64,000 nt of DNA from Gonium pectorale (lineage: Eukaryota > Chlorophyta > Chlorophyceae > Chlamydomonadales > Volvocaceae). Shown here piece after piece: positions 23,696-35,267 of the stretch. The notes beneath the pieces were generated by a model. The model saw only the letters and a list, made by a program, of their open reading frames with translations, did not search any database and was not told the origin of the DNA. Within the stretch, counting starts at the first letter, position 1. Each line of letters starts with the position of its first letter. Both the position numbers and the translations under genes were made by a program. Location: contig LSYV01000018.1 in the NCBI GenBank assembly GCA_001584585.1, positions 947,137 through 1,011,136 of the forward strand, written 5' to 3'.

Positions 23696-24657
23696 TCACC
23701 ACTTGAACTTCCCGAACTTTCCGTGCTTCCCGCCGTAGTACCCGTGCTTGTGTCCTTTGTGTCCTTTGTACTTGTGTGGCTTGTGGTGGCCGTGCGGGTA
23801 GTGGCCATGCGGCGCGCCATGCACAGCCACGGGCACCACTGTCACGTGCGGAGGCGGGGCGCCGTGCGGGTACGGCGCGGGCGGGTAGCCGTCTGCGGAA
23901 CCAGACCGGTGAAAGGAAGCGGGCAGCAGCGAAGGGCATCAGGAGCAAGGCGCTTTAGGTATTCGCAGGGAAGTGCAGGGTCAGGAGGCAGGCAAAGCCG
24001 AGCAGCCCAGGGCGGCACGAAACCCGCCTATGAAAGATGTCTATTGGCAGGAATCTTTGTGGGCACGGGTGCCCGTGGCAACAATCGACAGGGTCTCCAG
24101 ATGCGACTCACGAGAAGGGGGGTAGCCGTGGGGCGGGTAGCCGGCGGGGGGCGGGTAGCCAGCAGGGGGCGGGTAGGCGCCGTGCGCAGGCGGGGGATAT
24201 CCCGGTTGTGGCGGGTAGCCGGGCGCTGGCGGGTAGCCCGGTTGGGGAGGATAGCCGGGCTGGGCCGGGTAGCCCGGTTGGGGAGGATAGCCTGGCGCGA
24301 AGGGGCGGAGGGAAGGGACATAAGGGTTGAGGAACAGAATAGTAAAACAAACAACCAAACCGTCGCAAACCCTTTGGTATATTCAAAGCGACAGGGCGGG
24401 TTTGAAGCCCATGCAGGTTTCTCGCAACTCACCGTATCCCGGCTGCTGCGGGGGATATCCTCCAGGGTAACCGGGAGGCGGATATCCTGCAAATAGCAAG
24501 CAGCAGAGGGCACATGATCACTACCTTTCGGGCCAACGACCACTTTCTGACAGTTCCCGTTGCGTTCCTCGTTTCGCATTCAAACTTTGCTCATTCATTG
24601 TGTTGCATAGCGCAATCTGCCGTCACGCTCACCACCAGGATATCCCGGATGCGACAT
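23696..24657 (-). CDS. Gly-Tyr-Pro-Pro repeat protein with His/Lys/Gly-rich tail (glycine-rich A3-like)
   Basis: Four exons read from ATG at 24657 to TGA at 23696-23698, giving a small protein of about 150 residues. It starts MSHPGYPGGYPPPGYPGGYP, continues with about a dozen [AG]YPPx units such as QPGYPAQPGYPPQPGYPPAP, and ends in a tail rich in His, Lys and Gly whose last residues are HGKFGKFKW. This layout, a Tyr-Pro-Pro repeat head and a basic glycine-rich Lys-Phe-Lys-Trp end, matches plant 'glycine-rich protein A3' and XYPPX-type proteins. These have no known enzyme activity and are thought to self-associate or bind membranes or other proteins. All three junctions keep frame and fall inside the repeat (for example TACG|GCTAT). 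Divergent from the GDPD gene, 266 bases away. A decayed relative lies near 29.8 kb. Confidence 0.85.
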
Positions 24658-24923
24658 TGTCTGTAGATTCGGAACAGGAAGAAGAGGACCCCTCGCTGGT
24701 AAACTCCTTTCGAGTCGTTTGCCCTACTCCCTGTGTAACAAGGGCAAAGTTGCTCTCTGCCGTCGACGCGACGCGAAGCCAGGGTTGTACGGCTCTGGGC
24801 CTGCAAGAGTGCATCTTGTCTGACGAGAAGCTTCAAGCACGGAGCAAGGAAGGCAGGGGTGACAACACGGTTCTCTCGCCCGGCGCACGAAGCCCTCCCC
24901 TCCCGTTCCAAGCCCCACCCCCG
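24658..24923. promoter_or_regulatory. Short bidirectional promoter, Gly-Tyr-Pro-Pro gene / GDPD
   Basis: 266 bases between two start codons that point away from each other. Both 5' untranslated regions must fit here. A frame that continues upstream of the GDPD start (from 24600) has no similarity to GDPD and overlaps exon 1 of the other gene, so it is not treated as coding. Confidence 0.45.
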
Positions 24924-27654
24924 ATGAGCGGTCCGCCCTTCGTCATTGTTGCTCATCGAGGAGCCAGCGCGCACTACCCCGAAAATACTCTTCTGGCCTT
25001 CCATGCGGCAGTCGACGGCGGCTTCCCCCACTTCGAGACGGTTGGCACTTGAAGGGCTGAGAAGGGTTTCAGTACACGCGCTCCACACGACTTTTCAACC
25101 CATGGGCGATCCACGCAATATACCCTCCCCATGCAAACGTCCTATGAATGCCTTTTCGTTGCGACACATGCAATAATGCCCAGTGGGCGACACAAGTCAG
25201 GTCAGCGCTCCCCTGTTACCAGACTGGACGGGGATAGGGCCGCGCAGTATTGTAACAAGGCAGCGCACCTTCTCGCAACGTCGCTGTTGTAGCCAGCCTT
25301 TGCCCCAGCCACCTCCCCACAGCTCCGGAGTACCACACGTCCCGTGGGCTCCCGACAGCCACCCTGCACCTTAACGCTATGACGTTCCCTCGTCCTCCCG
25401 TCCCACCCTACCTTCCTTCCCCGCCCTTCCCTTCCCCTCTTGCAACCCCTGCGACTCCCCACCCCCGCATCAGGACTGTCAACTAACCGCCGACGGCGCC
25501 GTTGTCGTGCTCCACGATGAGCAGCTTGGCCGTACGACGCCCGGCGCCTCCGGCGCCGTCTCCGACGCGCGCTGGGAGCAGCTGTCGCAGCTAGACGCCG
25601 GCTCGTGGTTCTCTCCCGCATGCTCCGGTGCGCGGGTGCCCAAGCTGCGGGAGATCCTGCAGCGCTACCGTGGCCGCGTGCACCTGCATCTGGTGAGCTA
25701 CGGGGAAGCCTGGAGGCATGTGAACTGAGATGCCCCGGGGAGGGGGAGGAGCGTGCGATGCTATTATAAAAGGGAAAGGCCCGTTTACCTACGTTAAGGG
25801 CAGAGCTCGCCTCCATGCTCGAGGCTGCGGGCGTCTGGTCCCCAATACCGGAGTCTGCTCGGCAGGTACTTCGGTGGTGCGCACAGCGCACAGAATACGG
25901 TGTAAGGAAGCATTCTCCAGAGAAGACATGGGCGCCTCCCTTTCGTGCAAGGATGGGCCGCGTCACGGGCGGTATGAGTTATGCTACAATACGCTTCTGC
26001 AGCGTAACGCAACTAGTGACGGGATGGAGAGATTCGTTGGGGCACCGGACGAGTAAAGGCAGTGAAGGTGATGACATATATCGACGCTTCCTTGCGGCAA
26101 CCAACCAACACAAGCTCCCTTCATACATCAAATGTCAACAGGAGCTGAAGAGCAAACAGGAGGGCCTGGCAGACGCGGTGGCGGAGGAGCTCATGGCCGC
26201 CGGCTGGGTGACGGTCGGCACCTCGACATCGGCACCAGCGGCCGGAAGCTGTCGGGAAGCCTACCAACCGACGGCGGCTGCGCGGCCGCAGCTCCAGGGC
26301 TCGGAAGCCGGCGGCCTGGAGGCGCGCGGATACGAGGCGCAGGCAGACGGAGCGGCAGGCTGCGGCGGCCCTCCACAGGGCGCAGGCTCTGCATCCGCCT
26401 CCGCGCAGAGGCCGCACCCGCACTTTGCAGTGCCGGGGTTGACCATCACGTCCTTCCACCTAGAGCAGCTGCAGCGGTCCCTGCGGGTGCGTGGCGGTAT
26501 CAACCTGTGCGGGCGCTGAAGCATAAAGGGCAGGCGCGTTGGTAAGCACGTGCTCTCCAGGCGCCTGGCGGCTATGTGTCATGTCATTCGTGTCTCATAT
26601 GTCCGTGTCGGCTGTTCAAGCCGTTGAGCTACACCTGCGCCCGGCCCGTGTTTTCCACTCGTCCGCTGCGGCAGGTCCTCCCAGGGGTACGGCACGGCTG
26701 GCTAGTTCAGGAGCTAACTGCTGAGCGGGTTCAGGTATGCAGTGGAGGGCGTGCGAGTTGAAAAGACACGAAGCTGCGAGGAAGGGGGAGCCATCGATGG
26801 ACGGACTACCGGGCGCGGGCTGCCATGCCCTTCTTTGCCAAAATCGCGATGGTGCCTGCCAAGTGCCAACCGTCGTATCAGGCCCAAACCAAACGAACGG
26901 ATTAATATGCGGGCAGAGCGTCCGGGTCGGTGCTCTACACTCGGCTAGAACGCATGTCAGGCGCTGTGCAGCGGCAGTTGCGCAGCGATGCCAGGCTGCA
27001 ACACCCTTGGCCCCGTTGTTGCCATGACATGACTAGTGGCATGGTCCCTTGGCCCGCTGGTCCGCTGCTGCTGGAGCGCAGGAGGCTGTGTCTACGGGGC
27101 TGCAGCAGGTGTGCCCGCGTGCCAACGCGCTGGCGCCGCGAGACGTGCGGCGGGCGCTGGCCGCGGGCCTGTCCGTGCGGGCGTGGGGCGTCAAGGATAT
27201 GCAGGTGCGTCGTAGTGTCCCACTTTCGGTCTGGCAACAAGGCTAAACGCCACTCCTCCATTCGGCATCTACTTCCGCCCCTGCTGCATGACACAAGCGT
27301 CTCCGTTCTTCCCCTGGGCGAGCTTTTCCTTGCCCTGTCTTGACCACTTCACATATGACCGCAGTGTAAGGAACGTTCTTATAGCGTTAAGACCCTGCGC
27401 ACCTGACCTGGTATGCCCTGTCCCCGCCTCCACGCTCTCCCTCCGTCTCTGCTGTCGATCTGGCTCATTGAGCCCCTCACTCCCTGCAGCTCCTGCACCG
27501 GGTGGTCGGGTGCGGCTGCCACGGGGCCACCGTTAACTGGCCACGAGAGGCGCGCGAGGCGCTGGCAGCGGCGACCGCAGCAGCAGAAGCAATGGGGGCA
27601 GCGAAGTTAGCGGAGGCAGAGCGGGCGGAGGCGGTAGCGGCCGCTGCGCAGTGA
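24924..27654 (+). CDS. Glycerophosphodiester phosphodiesterase (GDPD family)
   Basis: Six exons, 24924-25040, 25474-25692, 26142-26486, 26674-26733, 27082-27204 and 27490-27654, join in frame to about 342 residues. The family hydrolyses glycerophosphodiesters to glycerol-3-phosphate and an alcohol with a divalent metal on a TIM barrel. Motifs are VIVAHRGASAHYPENTLLAF (catalytic His-Arg and metal-binding Glu), FETDCQLTADGAVVVLHDEQ (Glu-x-Asp metal ligands and the second catalytic His), HLHLELKSKQEGLADAV (Glu-x-Lys), LTITSFHLEQLQRSL, VLPGVRHGWLVQEL and LSVRAWGVKDMQ. An Ala/Gly/Ser-rich insertion of about 60 residues (26215-26410) sits between the ELK and ITSF strands. The C-terminus is a short Ala/Glu-rich helix. 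No signal peptide is seen, so a cytosolic enzyme is most likely. The start is the ATG just ahead of the first barrel strand. Confidence 0.92.
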
Positions 27655-28114
27655 GGGCTCCGCTATTGCATGGTGGGCATGGCCCCTTCCGCCGCTGAGC
27701 AACCTAGTTGAGGAGGTTGTGCAGCCAGGCCAGATGTGACCCTCCATCGAGTCGCGAATGAGCCGTATGGGGAAAAGGCGGGCGACAGCTTGTATCTCAG
27801 GCTGCGCGAGCTGCAGAGACAATTCAGGAACGGCTCCCTTTCGCGTTGTACCTGCTAGTGTGTTGCAAGCGACAACGACAAGAGGAGGAAGCGTCCCGAT
27901 TCCGTCCGGATTCGTGCCGTGGCTGGGACCGTGGGTCGTATGCGGTGCATCGCCGCATGCAGAGCAAACGCAGCCTGGCCGCTTGTTTTCGTCGCAGGAC
28001 TGTGGCTAAGCTATACGGGAAGAAGCAGGGGTGAGAAGCCATTCCTCATTTTCATGCCCGGTCGGGTGCGTGACCGTGGTATGAGTAACGCCTGGCTGCG
28101 CCCTGTGGGCGCTA

Positions 28115-28119
28115 TGTAA
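28115..28119 (+). terminator. Candidate polyadenylation signal TGTAA (GDPD)
   Basis: TGTAA about 460 bases after the GDPD stop at 27654, with a second copy about 77 bases further on. It is assigned from the motif and distance only. Confidence 0.4.
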
Positions 28120-29815
28120 GCTGTCGGGAGAACGCCACCTGTGGTGTTTGGCGCTGGAAAGGGACAAGGCGCGTCAACCACGCACCCGAGGTGTAATTTG
28201 CAGCCTTCCAGACTACACGTGGTTGCCGGATGTGAAGCGTGTTCGCTTGTTGTCCGCCTGGTGGACCCATAACTGCACCTGCGCTGTTCAAGTTGAGGGC
28301 CTACGAGGCCTGAAAAGGGACAACAGACTTCTGCAGATTTCTATACTTTCCTTGCCGACTTGACAATGCAGGGGTGGCGGTGCCCTGCAACGGCAGGTTT
28401 CCCCGAGCCGGGGCCTTCTGCAGTCGCCAATCATGTGCGTCCGATGCCTTACAAAGACAATGCCAAACGCTCCTCTGGCACAACGGCCCAGGATTGCTCG
28501 TCCTGAAGTGCACAACACGAGAATTTTGAATATGCCCTCTTGTAGGGATCGTGTCGCCGTTCCGGAACGTTGGGTGCGCGGAGACGATGTCATATCCATA
28601 ACACTGTCATGCCGTACAGGCCACGGGGCGCGCACCGCTCTGCCTCGGCATCTCCTCCCACGCAGGGTGCACCTTGCCGCGATGAGCTGCAACAACCGGA
28701 AAGACCTTTCGGCCTGGTCTATTCCCCTCGTCCTCAACGTACGTAAATATGGGGGGTGGTCGGAAATAGGCTGTCCAGCGGGTCCAGGGGGCGTGTCCAA
28801 CGGGTCACGGAAGGGGGATGGGTTGGAAGCGGGAGATGGGAAGGTGAGGTAGGGCCGTTTGTATTGTTTGGATGGATGGTATGGTTTAGCGAATTCGGGG
28901 TGGTTGGAAGGGAAGGAGGGTATGGGTTGCTGGGATGGCTGGCTTAGCAGAGTTGGGGTGGTTGGAAAGTTGGGATGGCGTGCCCCCCAACTTGCCTGTG
29001 TTCCCCCCGGGCTCGCTCCGCGGGCCTTCCGTTGCACCGTGCACGTGCACGTGGATGTGNNNNNNNNNNNNNNNNNNNNNNNNNNNNNNNNNNNNNNNNN
29101 NNNNNNNNNNNNNNNNNNNNNNNNNNNNNNNNNNNNNNNNNNNNNNNNNNNNNNNNNNNNNNNNNNNNNNNNNNNNNNNNNNNNNNNNNNNNNNNNNNNN
29201 NNNNNNNNNNNNNNNNNNNNNNNNNNNNNNNNNNNNNNNNNNNNNNNNNNNNNNNNNNNNNNNNNNNNNNNNNNNNNNNNNNNNNNNNNNNNNNNNNNNN
29301 NNNNNNNNNNNNNNNNNNNNNNNNNNNNNNNNNNNNNNNNNNNNNNNNNNNNNNNNNNNNNNNNNNNNNNNNNNNNNNNNNNNNNNNNNNNNATCGACAT
29401 GGTCGCCATCGAGGGGCTCAGAATACCGTGTCCTCAATAATCGTATTGTATTACAATAGTATATATAGCAATCCATTGGTACAATCGCCATTGAAAACGG
29501 AGCTCTGGGTGCAAAGTTTGGGGAATCGTGTCAAAAACGAGTCCCCAAAAACCCTGGGGACCCGAGAACCGACGACCGACCCCTGCCGTACAGCACACTT
29601 TGCCATGCCATAGCTTTGTCGTACATGCGTCTTTTTTATTCTGAAAGTAGATTTGTTGTACTTCTGGAGTATTCTGCTGCAGACCTATCCCCCTGGAGCG
29701 AACGGGCTATGGCACGAACGTAAAATGCCCATCCTGAGAGTCCTGAGGGCGTTCCCGGACAAAAACCCTCGCCGAGCTCCAAACGTTTTCGTTGGGCCAA
29801 ACGAATCGCCCCGAA

Positions 29816-29950
29816 GGAAGATAGCCAGGCTACGCCGTACGCAGGCGGCGGATAGCCACCCGCAGAATAAGCGGCAGGGGCCGGGTAGCCAGCTGGCGGT
29901 GGGTAGCCGGAAGGCGGCGGGTACGCGCCGGCGGGTGGCCGGCTGCAGTT
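29816..29950 (-). pseudogene. Fragment of a second Gly-Tyr-Pro-Pro repeat gene
   Basis: The minus strand reads AGAYPPPSGYPPPAGYPAPA followed by AYSAGGYPPPAYG, directly after a plausible acceptor (CTGCAG near 29946). It is similar in repeat style to the intact gene at 23696-24657. I find no start exon upstream and no His/Lys/Gly-rich end downstream as far as the gap edge. It is either one exon of a gene whose remainder lies in the N gap (29060-29392) or a decayed duplicate. Confidence 0.45.
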
Positions 29951-30265
29951 GAGGCAGGAATGGGACCAGTACTCGAGAGAACATGCAGGGTATGTTGCAT
30001 GTACACAATGCACAAGACAGTGCTGAAGGGCGGAAGAGTTAAGATATGTACGGTGGAGGACGTGATCAGAGGAGCACGCCAGCCAGGATGGGCGAGTGTT
30101 CCAGCAGTCCCAAAAAAATATTTCTTAAGAAATTCCCACATGCTTACTGATTGCCAATCTATCAAGCGAGGTGTGTCGTTTTCAGAGATTGCGGATTTGG
30201 AACCAAGTTAGGGTTCGCAAGCACTTTGCCTCCTGTTCGTTACTGTTACTTGTATACACATTAAG

Positions 30266-32206
30266 ATGTCGCTGTGGTTTTTGTGCATTATTATTCAGCT
30301 AGCTTCTGCAGCTGCGGTCCGAGAGGTTCCGACACAGAACCTTGCGGGCGATGCGTCCCAACCCAAATGGTATTCTCAGTTCACCCTTAACTTCAATGAA
30401 ACCACAAAGATCTTCTTGACACGCCACACGCAAGGTACATGGTACTATGACGCCACGACCAAGGCGGAGGCCGTGTATCGCGCCGACGGCAACGGAGACC
30501 GGTACTGTGGCAGCATTCATCCCCTCACCCACACGCCGTGCGCACACATCGTCTCACAGGGAAAGAGGTTAGACCCGGGAGGGGCCAGGACCCGGGAGGG
30601 TGGGGGTTGCCTATTGCTCATTCATGGGTACCAACGGGTTCCGGGAGGGGAGCCAAGGGGCTGTGTGGCTTACTCGCTGTGCAATTCCCGTATCATCTCT
30701 TCCAGAGCTGCCGTCTCCGATGAACACACAGGTTCCCTGTTTCCGTTTCCTATTACAGGTACCTGCTGTTCCCGGAGCTGGGCGAATGCTGCATGTGCTG
30801 CACAGCGGAGCAGGGCTGCGGGATTCTCTCGCCAAAGTACGCGTGCGTGGGTGGGGGCGATCGCAGGTGGTCACTCGGCCATCAACCGCTGGAAGGAAAA
30901 AATGGCACCTGGCCGCTGAATAAACCTTAACATACGTGCGTGTTAGCTGTATGTGTATGCAGCTACCTGGGACACGGTATCGAGCAGCAGGTGCCCAAGG
31001 AAGCGCCTAGACGAAGTGGGCGCGTTACGGTGATAATGGGTTCACGGCGATGTTCTGCTGGCGCGTGTAGCACTGCTGTGTCTGAGAGTACCAAGTATGG
31101 CAATCAAACCTGTTTCGCATCCTCAACCCTTCAACTACAGCTGGCTGCAAGGGGCGTCGTTTGAGGATACAGTGGACATGCAGGTAAGCTCGCCCTGTAG
31201 CCATGGACGCTGCTCGCACCCCAGGCACGTGCAACGCCCCGCGACCCCAGAGCTTGCGCACTGTTGGTTGTGCCACAGTCCAGCCGTGCTGCCTTCCTCG
31301 CGAGACGGCCTCACGAACCCTACCAAGCGGCCCCGTATCCCTTGATCCCCCGCATCTTAATGCATAGTACTAATGCATACGAATTATTACCGTTTCCGAG
31401 CTGCGCCGTTCACGCAGTCCGCCATGCATGGCAAGAGCACGGCGTCAGCCGGTGTGTAGGGGGCAGCGCACCTAGCGCCCTTTGCCCCGGGCAATCCGCA
31501 ATGTCGCTGGCCTCTCCTGACACATCTGCAGGGCGGCCAAGCCTACAAGTGGCGCCAAGACGGGCTGCAGCCAAACTACTGGTGTGCGCGGGAAGGCGGG
31601 TAGGGGGTCGACGGCACTGCGCACGTGTCCTGCGAAGGCCTGGTCAGCGGACTGGGGGATGCGGGAAAAGCCGGCTCGACGCGCTGGTCGTCGTCCTGGT
31701 CCTCGTCTTCGTGCTAGTCGTGGTCGTTGTCGCTGCCCTCGTCGTTACTCTCCATCCTTTCGGCGGCCCTCAGGTACGCCACCGCCGACGAGGCGCAGGT
31801 GCCCCTGCAGCTGGACCAGATGCCCAACGACCGCATGACGCTGTGGCGGAACTCGTTCGTGGCAGGGCCGCCGCCTCCCGCCGTCTTTGCGCTGCCCGAC
31901 AACTGCAAACCCAGGTGGGGAGGTAGGGTCACGAAGGTGAGGTAGAGAGGGGTGGTTGAGGCGGGGGGGCAGCACGGTGCGATGGCTGTAAGACGCCGCG
32001 ATGGTTTCATGGCGCAACTTGAATGGGCTGCAGCTGTGGGGTTGTCCTCACGTGCATGCAGCTGCCTGAGCTCCCTACTGCGAGTGTGGCTCCTGCAGTT
32101 GCCGTGACCTGTGTTATGGCTGTTTGACAACCGCAGGTGCCCCCTGACCAGCGTCTGCACAGTGGCAGCGAACCGCGGAACAGAGGCCCCGGCAGGCGTG
32201 GCCTAG
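30266..32206 (+). CDS. Secreted cysteine-rich protein, distantly ependymin-like
   Basis: Seven or so exons from ATG at 30266 to TAG at 32204-32206. The N-terminus MSLWFLCIIIQLASAAAV is a clear signal peptide. The mature part begins with beta-strand-like segments (FTLNFNETTKIFLTRHTQG, TWYYDATTKAEAVYRADGNG) and RYCGSIHPLTHTPCAHIVSQ. Exon 2 gives RYLLFPELGECCMCCTAEQG and CGILSPKY. Later come WLQGASFEDTVDM, YKWRQDGLQPNYW, and VPLQLDQMPNDRMTLWRNSF before the final FALPDNCKPRCPLTSVCTV. Spaced cysteines, the YYD/R repeats and LQ-NY-W followed by a PND motif recur in secreted proteins of algae, plants and protists, with a general resemblance to ependymin-related proteins. That resemblance is my inference and the function is unknown. 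Exon junctions 1-2 (GAGAG|G) and 6-7 (CCCAG|G) are clean; the two small middle exons near 30961-31190 are less certain. Confidence 0.72.
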
Positions 32207-33963
32207 CAAGCGAGTACCTGCCCACATTCTGTGGCGGGCTGGTCAACAATAGGACACCTGTAGCCTCTGACCACGGATGCTGCACGATGCCGACATGCCA
32301 CATGCGCCCGGTGTGGTGCGGTGCTGGGGGTCTGAGCGCGGAAGGCCGCATGTTGGTGCGCTGCGTGCATGGCTGCTGGCGTTGCCACTACGCACCGTCC
32401 GGGCCTGCTGGTGCTCCCCCCGCTCACACAGTTCCAGAACCGCCGAGCGAGCGCGAGCACCGTACGGGTTGGCCAGCTTGGCGACCGGGCGACACCGCTA
32501 TTGCTGCCACGCGGCTGACTGTGGGGCTGTCATGGCCGAGTAAGCCAAGGGCCGCAGTTGCTCACGCGCGGAAAGTTGCAACACCTGCGCCTGGCTTCGG
32601 GCGCATCCGCTGCGGCGTGTTGTCCGGCATGCGACGGCGTAATTTCCGGCCGACAAGTACGTCGGTATGGTACTTCCAGCTATGGGTCAGCCGTCGTTTG
32701 GATGTTGTGGTCGCTGCTACCCACTGGCTGCCGTGAGACTGGAGTTGGTTGCATGCAGCGCATTGCTTGCACCGCATACAGAACCGCAGTACATCCGTGC
32801 ACACGGTCCTGCACAAGTTTGGGGATTCCCAGGGGGATTCCCTTACTTGGCTGTAGTTTCCGTTACACTACCGCTCCAGGCTGCTCCCAGGAGGAAGGAT
32901 ACCTGAGCACATTTAGCACAGGACGGTCCACTGGCCACGCACGAGTACGGAAGAACAGATGGAAAATGCACACCGCCAAGCACACAACCGAGCAGAGATG
33001 GGGTGGTGACAAGCCGAGGGCGCCAAGCGGCCGCGGAGGCCCTTTGCACATAGAATGTGTTTTGGCGCACGTGCGTATACGGACCACAGGCCACTCTCAC
33101 CCCAACGCGGAGCGAATGTCTGGATCGAGTCCTAGTACTTTCAGCGTCTTCAGAACTCGTCTTCGCAGCGATGATGCACCGCAGCTCAAGCCACATACAG
33201 AAGTAGCCACCCCAGCGCTGTTGCCGCACCCAATGCGCTTGGTGTGGCTCGCGTATCAGTATGAAGGCAAGCCCGCACCTCTGGCTTGAACTACTCCCGT
33301 GGGTCAAGCCGAGCCAAGACGTGGCGCAACCTGACGCCCCAAAGAGCAGTAAAGCAAGCAGTGCGCGACAGTGCACAGTCGGCGGCCACACAGCTGCCCC
33401 GCCACCCGGATCGGGAGCTCCGCACACAGTCAGTCAGCGCATCAGCCAGCAGCACACCCGTCGCTAGCTCATGCCTACACCGCGAACAGTCACCAGCCGC
33501 GCTGGCAGGCGAAGCCGGTTGCCCGCTCACCAGGACGCCGCCCACTGTGCAGGTGGCAGGATAGCCATACATGCCAGCCTCCAGCACTTCCGCCCATCCG
33601 CATTGACGTGGAGGCAGGGAGAGGCGCAAGCCCCTGCTGCGCTGCGCTGTGGTCCGGGAAGACCGGGAGTCCTGATCGCGCCCCCCGACAGCTGACCCGG
33701 GGATCCACACCGGGCGGGGGGACCAACCCCTTCGCGCCGCTTGCCCTTCACCCACCGAGCACGCTCCCCAGCGCTGGATGTGTACCGTGTAGCGAAGCAC
33801 GGGGCCGCCCCTTGCACGGCAGGCAGCCGAGACGGCAACCCGCGAGCCCCCCCATTGACATGCCTTCAATCCTCCCGGGCGCAGCCGCGGCTGCTCTGCT
33901 GTAACGTTATGAGCCCGTAAGGGCGCCATCCCCGCATGCATTCGACCAGTGGCGGCTGAGCGC
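32207..33963. other. Convergent intergenic region
   Basis: About 1.75 kb between the stops of the secreted-protein gene (+) and MPC1 (-). The long frames on both strands (for example plus 32558-33289 and minus 33291-33941) overlap one another, lack domains and lack the exon-intron signs of the neighbours. I see no gene here. Confidence 0.5.
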
Positions 33964-34885
33964 TCACGCCTTGCCAGCTGCCGCCGCCGGCGCCTCCACG
34001 CGCTTTACCTCGGCCGCCTTCGCCGAGGTGCTCCAGTTGTACCACCTGCCCAGCTGGTACAGCTGCACCGTTTCGTTGGAGGCGTGACATGCCAACAGCA
34101 GATAGTTGCGGGGCTTGACCTGCGGGCCGGGCCGGGGGGCCGCCGAGATGGGGGACGGAGGGCGGGCGGGGGCCAACTCAAGTGTGTATGACGAAACTGC
34201 GCGTTGAACGCGGGCAGGGATGCCAACGATGCGGACCTGCGACTTATCAACGACGTGCACTGCGTGTTGAGGAGAGAAGCTGCAGCGGCACGCTCGTGTG
34301 CCGAGCCGTGTGCTGAGCGGCCAGGCCTTGGCACGAGGCTCAAGGCGAGAAGGGCATGCACCTATCGACTTGGTATTAGGTGCTGCGATGGGGCGTAATG
34401 CACCCTTCATTAAAGGGGGGCTGTGCAGAGGACTCTGTTCACATACCTCCCACGCGAACCGCATGAACAGGAGGCTATAGATGCACATCACTGCAAAGGA
34501 ACGGGAAGGGACGGGGTTTCAGGGCGATGCCACCCGAGGGCTTTGGATTGCAGCTCGGGGGATCGCATAAGATCAAGAAGGCCCGCCATACGCTCAATCC
34601 TGGGGGCGGGTATCCACGGAGCGGGACCGTGGGTGGTGTCGCCGGGGCAGACGCACCTCCCGTCATGTTAGGCGAGATGTACTCCGGATCTTTGCGCATG
34701 TCGGCAAGGCCCTGCATTAGGGTTTCGTATTACCACTGTAAAAGGGCAGAACCAGCGCAAAACCCGTCACTAGTGCCACATACCGCAAGGACGAAGCCCC
34801 AGTTGGCGACCGGCCCCCAAAAATGGGTTGTCTTTGGTCCTGTTGGTGAGTTCCAGAACGAAAGAAGCTTGCTCGAAAAGGACAT
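33964..34885 (-). CDS. MPC1: Mitochondrial pyruvate carrier subunit 1 (MPC1)
   Basis: Four exons, 34784-34885, 34657-34711, 34447-34490 and 33964-34119, join in frame to about 118 residues. MPC1 pairs with MPC2 in the inner mitochondrial membrane to import pyruvate. The sequence carries the family signature throughout: SPTGPKTTHFWGPVANWGFV, LADMRKDPEYISPNMTGVMC, IYSLLFMRFAWEVKPRNYLL and ACHASNETVQLYQLGRWYNW. Length and the position of hydrophobic helices match animal and plant MPC1. A 20-residue Ala/Lys-rich tail ending AAAAGKA is extra. The start codon is the only ATG ahead of the conserved N-terminal helix (MSFSSKLLSFW). It is divergent from the acylated-protein gene with 382 bases between starts. 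MPC2 is not in this window. Confidence 0.95.
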
Positions 34886-35267
34886 CTGAGCACAAAGCCT
34901 TAAGGGGAGGGGAAGTCAGTGAAAGAAATGCACGACGTCTACTGTGATGCGCTGCTATATGCAGCAGTAGCGTTCTGCATGCAGCACTCAGACCCCGCTC
35001 CGAGACTCCGCACTACACGGCATGTTGTCGAAGACTTAACTCATGTCGTAGAAATTAAAATCACACAAAGCACTCAAACATCCCGGAGGTTCAATGGTTT
35101 AGCCAGGAGAAGCACCACTCAATCATAGGCTTTCCTGCTTTTTGTTGTAGTTTCCGACACCATCATGACGTAGAGCTTCAAGTACTGGACAGAAAGGCGC
35201 AGCGGTGCAGATACGTTTTGTTAGGGAACGTCTCCGGCTTTCCCAGAGACGCTTCAGAGGAGCCCTG
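34886..35267. promoter_or_regulatory. Divergent promoter region, MPC1 / acylated protein
   Basis: 382 bases between start codons of opposite orientation. It is AT-richer than its surroundings. No known element or RNA gene was recognised. Confidence 0.4.

Larger units (their letters stand above)
27655..30265. other. Intergenic region with assembly gap and degenerate GGTTGGAA-like repeats
   Basis: No complete gene was found. TGTAA motifs at 28115 and near 28192 fit the GDPD 3' end. Before the gap (about 28750-28990) the sequence is rich in imperfect GGTTGGAA/GGGATGG units. Bases 29060-29392 are unknown (N). A minus-strand Gly-Tyr-Pro-Pro fragment lies near 29.8 kb and the secreted-protein gene starts at 30266. 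Confidence 0.5.

Noticed and set aside
24028..24579. Alternative minus-strand frame over the Gly-Tyr-Pro-Pro gene (Arg/Pro/Ala-rich)
   Set aside because: It is the shifted frame of the same repeat DNA; the GYPP phase alone joins to a clean start, clean splice sites and the conserved tail.
32558..33289. Plus-strand frame of 243 codons between the secreted-protein gene and MPC1
   Set aside because: No domain, no exon-like boundaries, and a competing antisense frame; regarded as chance.
34919..35120. Possible tRNA or small RNA in the MPC1/acylated-protein promoter
   Set aside because: No B-box (GGTTCRANNCC) or cloverleaf pairing could be found.
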